Assembly: GCA_031264895.1 (NCBI GenBank)
Contig: JAISDI010000029.1
Span: 1-8,533, forward strand
Length of the DNA stretch: 8,533 nt
Source: Endomicrobium sp.
Lineage (GTDB): Bacteria > Elusimicrobiota > Endomicrobiia > Endomicrobiales > Endomicrobiaceae
Reading direction: 5' to 3'
Shown piece by piece: positions 1 through 4,460 of the stretch (the first letter of the stretch is position 1; every line of letters starts with the position of its first letter). The notes below the pieces were generated by a model, which saw only the letters and a program-made list of their open reading frames with translations, searched no databases and was not told the origin of the DNA. The position numbers and the translations under genes are program-made.

Positions 1-906
1 AAAATATTCTATTTTTACGGCGTCTTTTGCGGTCGTAACTATGTATGCGTCTGCTATTTTGTCAAAAATAGAATTTATTGTTTTAGCGTCGTATTTTTTA
101 TGGTCGCGCAAGATAAAGCTGTCTTTAATTTTGATTCCGGACTTTTCAACGGAATTTTTAAATCCTTCGGCAAAGCCTATGCCGCTTAAAGCGTAAACGT
201 CTTTTCCTTTGAATTTATCTGTATCAAAGCTGTCTATGAGATTTATTTGTTTATATTCATATCCGCCGTAATAAGTTATTAAAGAATCTTTTCCGGAAAT
301 TTCATAAATTTTTTTTTGAAGCTTTTCAAGAGATCCGGCAGATACCATATCGGAATTTGTGATGACTGTCAGATCCGCCCTTTTTAAAGCTTCCGGAGCC
401 TCTCTCAAAATGCCGGCAGGAATGATCATTTCGTTGCCAAAAGGGTCTGCCGCATTTATGCAGACAATGTCCAAATTCCTCTTAATTTTCCAATGTTGAA
501 AACCGTCGTCTAAAATAAAAACGTCGGGCTTTATTTCTTTTTCAAATTTTAATGCATTATCATATCTGTCCGCGCCGACGATGACGCAGGCTTTCGGAAC
601 GCTTCTTGCCGTTAAAAGCGGCTCATCGCCGCTGTCTGCCGGAGTTGCGTCTTTTGCGCCGTTTTTTAAAAGCAGCGTTTCTTTATTTTCGCGCCCGTAA
701 CCGCGCGTTAAAACTGCCGGAGTTAAATTTTTCTCCGCTAAAAATTTCAGCAGTTCTATAACTATAGGCGTTTTGCCGCTGCCGCCCCACGTAATATTGC
801 CCACGCTTATGACGGGTTTATTAAGAGCTTTTGATTTTGTAATGCGGCGGTCGAGTTTAGATAAAGCCGCATATAAAACGGAAAACGGATATAAAAGTTT
901 ATTCAC
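1..906 (-). CDS. lpxK: Tetraacyldisaccharide 4'-kinase LpxK (3' end beyond window)
   Basis: LpxK phosphorylates the 4' position of the tetraacyldisaccharide-1-phosphate lipid A precursor at the inner face of the cytoplasmic membrane, making lipid IVA. The 302 codons in the window start at GTG 906 and are still open at base 1; the family is usually about 320-350 residues, so only the C-terminal end is missing. Visible landmarks are a hydrophobic N-terminus, the Walker A segment GNITWGGSGKTP (residues 36-47), LTRGYGR (66-72), GDEPLL (93-98), DDGFQH (133-138) with the family's acidic pair, LREA (168-171) and a C-terminal TTAKDAVK (291-298). From memory the last is usually T-E-K-D, so the Glu appears to be Ala here. 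The GTG overlaps the stop of the upstream glycosyltransferase by 8 nt and has only a weak purine stretch in front, suggesting translational coupling. The function is secure; the exact start is slightly less so. Confidence 0.95.
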   Translation of the reverse strand, partial: MNKLLYPFSVLYAALSKLDRRITKSKALNKPVISVGNITWGGSGKTPIVIELLKFLAEKNLTPAVLTRGYGRENKETLLLKNGAKDATPADSGDEPLLTARSVPKACVIVGADRYDNALKFEKEIKPDVFILDDGFQHWKIKRNLDIVCINAADPFGNEMIIPAGILREAPEALKRADLTVITNSDMVSAGSLEKLQKKIYEISGKDSLITYYGGYEYKQINLIDSFDTDKFKGKDVYALSGIGFAEGFKNSVEKSGIKIKDSFILRDHKKYDAKTINSIFDKIADAYIVTTAKDAVKIEYF

Positions 907-1660
907 TTTTTTTATTTTCCAATTCCCAAAGTTTTATATATTTCATCAATGTGTAAAAGCACGAATACGACAAAGCAAGAATAAAACCCGCTAAACCGTC
1001 CAAAAAACCTCTCCTGAAAACATACATTTTTAAAAACATCGAGCAAGGATTGACCATAAGATTTAAAACGCTGAACTTTTTGCCGGCTTTAAACATTTCT
1101 TCTGCCCGCAAATCCGTATAATAATCCGATTTTGCAATAAACTGTTTTATGCTGTCATACGGATAATGCAGTATGTCGCCTTTAAAATATTTTTTTTTAC
1201 CTTTATAGTCTATATCCTCATGAACAAGCTGGTTTTTGTATTTTGCTTCGTTTTTATTAAACAAAACCGGATGCCTGTAATCCGGATACCAGCCTGAATG
1301 CAATATCCATCTGTTTATAAACCTGCTTTTTCTGGGAGCCAGAAAAACCGCGCATTCGGGCGAATTTTGAAGCTGTTTTTCTATCTCGGCTTTAAGTTCG
1401 GGAGATATTCTTTCGTCTGAATCCAAACAAATGACCCACTCGTATGAACACTGTTCTAAAGCAAAATTTCTCTGCGCGCCAAAACCTTCAAGCTTACGCT
1501 GAAATATTTTACAGCCGGCCTCTTTTGCTATTTCAAGCGTGGCGTCGCCGCTAAAAGAGTCGACTATAACAATTTCGTCAGCCCATTTTACGCTTTCTAT
1601 ACATTCTTTGATATGTTTTTCAGAATTTTTTGTGAGAATATATGCCGAAACTTTTCTCAT
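899..1660 (-). CDS. GT2 glycosyltransferase, WaaE/KdtX-like LPS core transferase
   Basis: This 253-residue GT-A enzyme is of the type that adds a sugar (beta-1,4-glucose in characterised WaaE proteins) to the inner core of LPS at the cytoplasmic side of the inner membrane. It shows the family's opening VSAYILTKN (residues 4-12), VDSFSGDAT (33-41) for nucleotide-sugar binding, GFGAQRNFAL (59-68), the metal-binding D-x-D in DSDER (80-84), HSGWYPDYR (121-129) and VHED (146-149). The C-terminal part (about 210-245) is hydrophobic and aromatic with basic residues, fitting peripheral membrane attachment. Length matches the WaaE/KdtX group. Its ATG overlaps the upstream stop as ATGA, and its own stop overlaps the lpxK start, so it sits in an LPS operon. 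The family is clear; the sugar and acceptor cannot be read from sequence. Confidence 0.9.
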   Translation of the reverse strand: MRKVSAYILTKNSEKHIKECIESVKWADEIVIVDSFSGDATLEIAKEAGCKIFQRKLEGFGAQRNFALEQCSYEWVICLDSDERISPELKAEIEKQLQNSPECAVFLAPRKSRFINRWILHSGWYPDYRHPVLFNKNEAKYKNQLVHEDIDYKGKKKYFKGDILHYPYDSIKQFIAKSDYYTDLRAEEMFKAGKKFSVLNLMVNPCSMFLKMYVFRRGFLDGLAGFILALSYSCFYTLMKYIKLWELENKKSE

Positions 1661-2763
1661 TTTTTATCCGCCGTTATTTTTTTGTAAACTTCAATAGCGC
1701 CTTTGACCATATTGTCTATGCTAAATTTTGACTTCACAAACTCTCTGCCCGCCGCGCCAAAACGTTTTGCCTTTTGCGCGTCGTTAATAAACTTTTTGAT
1801 CGCCTCCGCAGTTTGCGCCGAATCAGACGGTTTTATCAGTATTCCGGTTTTACCGTCAATAAAAGTTTCCGGTATGCCGCCGATATTTGTGCCGATAACG
1901 GGTTTTCCCAAAGCCTGAGCCTCGATAAGAACGTTTCCTATGCCTTCGGTGTCCCACGATAAAAGACAAAAAATATCCATTGCCAAAATAAATTTCGGCG
2001 CTTGTTCCCGGTAACCCGTAAAATAAACTATATCGTCGACTCCGAGATTTTTTGCATATTCTTTTTGTTTGTCGATCCCCACGCCGCCTCCGACAATCAA
2101 ATATCTTAAATCCGGATAATCTTTCTTTAGCATTTTTGCAGCTTCGATAAGATAAATCTGTCCTTTGCCTTTAAAGTCCACTATCGCGCCGACAGTTCCG
2201 ACGACCTTTTTTCCTTTCAAATTATACTGTTCAACAATATCGCCGTAATCGTCATTTATATTAAATTTTTCAAAGTTAATGCCGTTATAAACCACGTTAA
2301 CTTTTTCGGCGGGAACTTTTTCATATTTTATAAGCCCGTCTGCAACGGCTTTTGAAACCGTAATAACGGCATCGGCAAACCTGTAATGCATCCTGCTGTA
2401 AAATCCGTGTCTGGTGTCCTGTCTTCTGTGGAATACTATTTTTACAGATGGACAAAACATTCCGGCAATTAAAGACTGCCAGTAAAGTTTTCCCTGATGC
2501 ACATGCACTATATCTATTTTATATTTCTTAATTATTTTAATAAGCCTGAAAATTCCGACTGGGTCAAAAGAACCGCCCGCCTTAAAATTGACCGTCTGCA
2601 AATTTTTTTCCAGCGACTGTTCAAACATATAAGAGCCTTTTGTAACGCCCATTATGTTTTCTACAATGCCTGATTTTTGAAGGTTGTCGGCGAGAAAAAG
2701 CGTCTTTTTTTCCGCTCCGCCTATGGTTTTGGAAGAAAAAATATGAAGAACTCTGTATTTCAT
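1657..2763 (-). CDS. GT4-family (GT-B fold) glycosyltransferase
   Basis: This is a 368-residue retaining glycosyltransferase of the GT-B fold, expected to transfer a sugar from a nucleotide donor to a growing LPS or other surface glycan in the cytoplasm. The N-terminal acceptor domain carries the glycine-rich GGAEK (residues 15-19) and HVHQGK (87-92). A middle segment has ITVSKAVADGL (134-144) and VYNGINFEKF (158-167), a common junction in GT4 enzymes. The C-terminal donor domain starts near VVGTVG (187-192), contains LIVGGG (222-227), and has the E-x7-E nucleotide-sugar motif EGIGNVLIE (273-281) followed by PVIGTNIGGIPE (288-299). No signal peptide or membrane segment is seen. ATGA overlaps at both ends tie it to the deacetylase before it and the GT2 after it. 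Donor and acceptor are unknown. Confidence 0.9.
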   Translation of the reverse strand: MKYRVLHIFSSKTIGGAEKKTLFLADNLQKSGIVENIMGVTKGSYMFEQSLEKNLQTVNFKAGGSFDPVGIFRLIKIIKKYKIDIVHVHQGKLYWQSLIAGMFCPSVKIVFHRRQDTRHGFYSRMHYRFADAVITVSKAVADGLIKYEKVPAEKVNVVYNGINFEKFNINDDYGDIVEQYNLKGKKVVGTVGAIVDFKGKGQIYLIEAAKMLKKDYPDLRYLIVGGGVGIDKQKEYAKNLGVDDIVYFTGYREQAPKFILAMDIFCLLSWDTEGIGNVLIEAQALGKPVIGTNIGGIPETFIDGKTGILIKPSDSAQTAEAIKKFINDAQKAKRFGAAGREFVKSKFSIDNMVKGAIEVYKKITADKK

Positions 2764-3473
2764 CTGAAAATCTTTTTGCCGAGAGAAATATATTCTTTTA
2801 TAGTCGCTTTAAAAAACGTTTCGGCATACTGCGTTCCCGGAGCTTTTATTTCTGCCCAATATTGATTAAGACCTTGGGCTATTTTGACGTAATTTCTTGA
2901 AACTGTCTGCGTTTTATAACATTCTATCGCCGCTTTTTTATCTTCCCATACGCTGCTGATATCTACAAAACAGTTCGGATTTAATGGCGACCAAACGGCG
3001 TAAGCGTATACCATAATATTCATGTCTATTTTGTTTTTTATTTTTATCAGAGATTTGGAAACTGCGCGGTGGTCGGGATGATTGTCAAACCAAAAAGGGA
3101 GAAAAATTATTTCCGGAGACGTTTTTTTAAGCAGCATAGCCATATTTTCTTCAAAAGCCTTATTGCCGTCGAGAGACCTGATCGGGAACTGCAAAAAATG
3201 ATTTCTTTTTGATCCCAGCGCTAAAGCGGCCTGTTCTGACTCCTGCATTCTTTTTGCGCTGTCAAAAGTACAAAAAGCGATCTCGGCTTTTTTGCCCGAC
3301 CTTGTATGCTTTATAACCGTTCCGGCGCAGCCTATGGCTTCATCGTCCTGATGAGGCGCAATGACCAAAACATTATCGCCCGGCAGAGCTTCTTCTTTAG
3401 GTATGGAATAATTTATAAAAGGCTGGACATACTCAAACAGTCTGAAAAGATGCCTATATCTCAAATACTTCAT
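2760..3473 (-). CDS. PIG-L/LmbE-family zinc N-deacetylase
   Basis: PIG-L family enzymes are zinc hydrolases that remove N-acetyl groups from sugars such as GlcNAc in GPI, mycothiol, bacillithiol or glycopeptide precursors. From the start chosen here the protein has 237 residues. It has the metal-binding PHQDDE (residues 40-45) after the strand NVLVIA, and NHPDH (131-135), which supplies a further zinc ligand. The C-terminal part (YAVWSPLNP, ECYKTQ) fits members acting on sugar nucleotides or glycans. An upstream in-frame ATG at 3497 would add eight residues, but CGGAG (3480-3484) is placed correctly only for the ATG at 3473. It is first in the operon, ahead of two glycosyltransferases and lpxK, so it probably deacetylates an LPS sugar; that substrate is inference. 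Confidence 0.88.
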   Translation of the reverse strand: MKYLRYRHLFRLFEYVQPFINYSIPKEEALPGDNVLVIAPHQDDEAIGCAGTVIKHTRSGKKAEIAFCTFDSAKRMQESEQAALALGSKRNHFLQFPIRSLDGNKAFEENMAMLLKKTSPEIIFLPFWFDNHPDHRAVSKSLIKIKNKIDMNIMVYAYAVWSPLNPNCFVDISSVWEDKKAAIECYKTQTVSRNYVKIAQGLNQYWAEIKAPGTQYAETFFKATIKEYISLGKKIFR

Positions 3474-3479
3474 TTTCAT

Positions 3480-3484
3480 CTCCG
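3480..3484 (-). promoter_or_regulatory. Ribosome binding site deciding the deacetylase start
   Basis: CGGAG on the minus strand lies six bases before the ATG at 3473. It lies inside the reading frame if the upstream ATG at 3497 is used, and it directly abuts an intermediate ATG at 3479. Normal spacing favours 3473. Confidence 0.7.
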
Positions 3485-3509
3485 TTTTATGACGCATATA
3501 TTTTGACTA

Positions 3510-3515
3510 ATTCTA
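3510..3515 (-). promoter_or_regulatory. Weak candidate -10 for the LPS operon
   Basis: TAGAAT on the minus strand lies about 37 bases before the preferred deacetylase start, which would give a leader of about 30 nt. No good -35 hexamer is found 16-18 bases further upstream (only T-rich sequence), so this is tentative. It is the best match in the divergent region, which must carry the operon's promoter if the operon begins here. Confidence 0.3.
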
Positions 3516-3587
3516 CAATATTTTTGTAACGGATAAAAGAGAGAAAACGGCAGATAGAAGACAAAACGATGGATAATTTATCATAAA

Positions 3588-3596
3588 TGCTATAAT
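3588..3596 (+). promoter_or_regulatory. Extended -10 promoter of the 54-codon ORF
   Basis: TGCTATAAT is a perfect -10 hexamer (3591-3596) with the upstream TGn extension. The expected transcription start is near 3603, giving a leader of about 32 nt to the ATG at 3635. No recognisable -35 is present at 16-18 bases spacing, which is acceptable for extended -10 promoters. It faces away from the LPS operon. Confidence 0.6.
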
Positions 3597-3623
3597 ACTT
3601 AAAATAGGCTTTAAGAATTTAAT

Positions 3624-3628
3624 GGGAG
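3624..3628 (+). promoter_or_regulatory. Ribosome binding site of the small ORF
   Basis: GGGAG lies six bases before the ATG at 3635. Together with the extended -10 promoter upstream, this is the main reason to treat the short ORF as a real gene. Confidence 0.65.
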
Positions 3629-3634
3629 ACTTCT

Positions 3635-3799
3635 ATGATAAAAAATCGATCTCAAATAGAATACGATATAAAAGATACAATATCAAAATTTAAACTTACG
3701 CCGTATTCTAAAGTAAAAAAAAACCTTGACACCGTATCGCGCAAAACACGAAAAGCATTAGGCGTTTCTATGAAAACAATCAAAAAAGTAAATGGATAA
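3635..3799 (+). CDS. Small basic protein, 54 residues, unknown function
   Basis: I do not recognise this protein. It is short and strongly basic (12 Lys and 3 Arg against 4 acidic residues), has no hydrophobic stretch long enough for a membrane segment, and ends in KALGVSMKTIKKVNG, which looks helical and could bind nucleic acid. Support for it being real comes from a well-spaced GGGAG, an extended -10 promoter and its divergent placement from the LPS operon. Its TAA stop overlaps the first bases of the MITE-like element. If the element had inserted at a TA, the empty site would read GGA TAG at the same codon, so the protein would end at the same residue with or without the element. It may therefore be complete rather than truncated. 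A spurious ORF is still possible. Confidence 0.55.
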   Translation: MIKNRSQIEYDIKDTISKFKLTPYSKVKKNLDTVSRKTRKALGVSMKTIKKVNG

Positions 3800-3821
3800 A
3801 CCCAGATATTCCATTAGAGCT
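3797..3821 (+). repeat. Left terminal inverted repeat of the element
   Basis: This 25-bp end is complementary to 4296-4320 with two mismatches, at the 15th and 22nd bases. It contains the stop codon of the preceding small ORF. Confidence 0.85.
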
Positions 3822-3869
3822 TTCTAAAAACCATATTTCTTCCTTTGTCATCAATCTCCGAGTGTTATT

Positions 3870-4022
3870 AAATGCTGTAATTCCTTAGCAGCCTGCCCTA
3901 TAAGGTCGTAATACGGGGGGATTGATCCACGTTCGTCGTAAAACAAAAACTTCTTTAGTAAAAATGGATGCCCCCCCGTATTAAGACCTCACGGGGCAGG
4001 CTTCAAAAGAATTACAGCATTT
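3870..4022. repeat. 153-bp imperfect palindrome with G6/C7 tracts
   Basis: The arms pair in blocks: 14 of 14 at the tips (3870-3883 with 4009-4022), 9 of 9 (3890-3898 with 3994-4002), 5 of 5 (3903-3907 with 3985-3989) and 12 of 12 (3909-3920 with 3972-3983). The last block holds G6 against a C7 tract. Small symmetrical mismatched bulges separate the blocks, and about 50 bases remain in the loop. The structure would fold into a long cruciform or RNA hairpin. No duplicated target is obvious at its borders. It could be a second, nested miniature element or a structured core of the larger one. Confidence 0.75.
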
Positions 4023-4062
4023 CCGAAAATTTCGGGCATGACGACAAAAATGATTTCACTCA

Positions 4063-4103
4063 TTTGTCATTCCCGAAGGTTTTTATCGGGAATCCATTTT
4101 GTC
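4063..4103 (+). repeat. GTCATTCCCG-type hairpin repeat, copy A
   Basis: It contains a perfect 8-bp stem, ATTCCCGA (4069-4076) with TCGGGAAT (4086-4093), around a 9-base loop, flanked by TTTGTC and by CCATTTTGTC. Short palindromes of the ATTCCC...GGGAAT form are common dispersed repeats in bacteria; the neisserial dRS3 repeat has a similar layout, but homology is not implied. The stem could also act as a weak bidirectional structure in RNA; it lacks a clean terminator tail. Confidence 0.7.
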
Positions 4104-4147
4104 TTTTTGCTTTTTGCCGCCATCACAACATTTAAGCTATTTGTCTA

Positions 4148-4188
4148 TTCAACATGGATACCCAATTACAAATTTCGAGCATGACGAA
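4148..4188 (-). repeat. Diverged inverted copy B of the hairpin repeat
   Basis: On the minus strand this stretch matches copy A (4063-4103) at 29 of 41 positions without gaps, including GTCAT, CGAA and TATCCAT. The stem has decayed, so it no longer pairs well. A third, partial relative lies at about 4029-4047, reading GTCATGCCCGAAAT on the minus strand. Decay of two copies suggests an old accumulation. Confidence 0.55.
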
Positions 4189-4295
4189 CAGTATTTTATA
4201 AATATCCATTTGTTACCTTTCATTCCTATGCTTTTTTTTGACCTTTTGTATTTCGCATAATTCATTGTTCATTGTATCTTCAATCTATTATTCTT

Positions 4296-4320
4296 AGCGC
4301 TAATGTAATATCTGGGTTTA
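4296..4320 (-). repeat. Right terminal inverted repeat of the element
   Basis: Read on the minus strand, this end repeats 3797-3821 with two mismatches, including a perfect 14-base outer block ending AATATCTGGGTTTA on the plus strand. The promoter region of the giant gene begins immediately outside it. Confidence 0.85.
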
Positions 4321-4326
4321 GTCTTT

Positions 4327-4335
4327 ATTGTCAAT
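4327..4335. promoter_or_regulatory. ATTG-N-CAAT palindrome, distal site of a candidate operator pair
   Basis: ATTGTCAAT is palindromic around its central base and recurs as ATTGACAAT at 4376-4384, 49 bp downstream, with matching TT flanks before each. The proximal copy covers the TTGACA hexamer. Paired short palindromes of this kind can be regulator sites, but A+T-rich sequence makes chance occurrence quite possible. Confidence 0.25.
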
Positions 4336-4375
4336 ATCGTAAATAAAAAATATTGTGGAAAATTTGTAAAATTTT

Positions 4376-4384
4376 ATTGACAAT
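4376..4384. promoter_or_regulatory. ATTG-N-CAAT palindrome overlapping the -35 region
   Basis: ATTGACAAT includes the consensus -35 hexamer TTGACA at 4377-4382 and repeats the palindrome at 4327-4335. A protein bound here would compete with RNA polymerase. The regulatory role is inference. Confidence 0.25.
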
Positions 4385-4415
4385 TCTTGTAGTTCTTAAA
4401 TATTAAAACTATAAT
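4377..4415 (+). promoter_or_regulatory. Promoter region of the giant gene
   Basis: Two arrangements overlap. A perfect TATAAT at 4410-4415 has TTGTAG at 4387-4392 with a 17-base spacer (three of six -35 matches). A perfect TTGACA at 4377-4382 is followed after 18 bases by the weaker TATTAA at 4401-4406. Transcription would start near 4413-4422, leaving an A+T-rich leader of about 40-50 nt before the GTG at 4461. The promoter lies just outside the right end of the MITE-like element, so the element did not separate it from its gene. Confidence 0.6.
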
Positions 4416-4447
4416 TGTTTTATATACGATATATATATTTTAAATTT

Positions 4448-4454
4448 AAAGGTG
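4448..4454 (+). promoter_or_regulatory. Ribosome binding site deciding the GTG start of the giant gene
   Basis: AAAGGTG lies six bases before the GTG at 4461. An in-frame GTG at 4452 would add three residues but overlaps this site, and no ATG occurs in the frame after the stop at 4404-4406, so 4461 is preferred. Confidence 0.7.
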
Positions 4455-4460
4455 TCTAAG

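Larger units (their letters stand above)
3797..4320. mobile_element. MITE-like non-autonomous element, about 520 bp
   Basis: The two ends form terminal inverted repeats matching at 23 of 25 positions (3797-3821 and 4296-4320), beginning TAAACCCAGATATT on the left and ending with its exact complement on the right. Both ends carry TA, which suits the TA target duplication of the IS630/Tc1-mariner group, though TA could instead belong to the repeat because it is its own complement. No open frame of meaningful length is seen inside, so no transposase is encoded. The interior is a patchwork: a 153-bp imperfect palindrome and several copies of a GTCATTCCCG-type hairpin repeat, suggesting nested insertions. 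This element accounts for most of the gene-free stretch before the giant gene. Confidence 0.7.

Noticed and set aside
773..994. Plus-strand ORF of 73 codons
   Set aside because: It spans the antisense of the lpxK start and the end of the GT2 gene, both of which have clear family motifs.
1703..1962. Two overlapping plus-strand ORFs of 62 and 71 codons
   Set aside because: They are antisense to the donor-binding domain of the GT4 gene, whose E-x7-E motif is in the same stretch.
2677..3506. Plus-strand ORFs of 62 and 66 codons over the deacetylase ends
   Set aside because: They are shadows of the minus-strand GT4 and deacetylase genes and show no independent signal.
4069..4093. ATTCCCGA hairpin as a Rho-independent terminator of the small ORF
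   Set aside because: It lies 270 bases past the stop, the stem is followed by CCATTTTGTC rather than a clean T run, and its repeat-family copies explain it better.
3799..4318. Remnant transposase inside the element
   Set aside because: Stops occur in every frame and no transposase motif is visible, so a non-autonomous element fits better.
3797..4320. CRISPR array or tRNA/rRNA gene in the gene-free stretch
   Set aside because: Repeats are inverted and irregularly spaced with no unit-spacer order, and no cloverleaf or rRNA-like sequence was seen.
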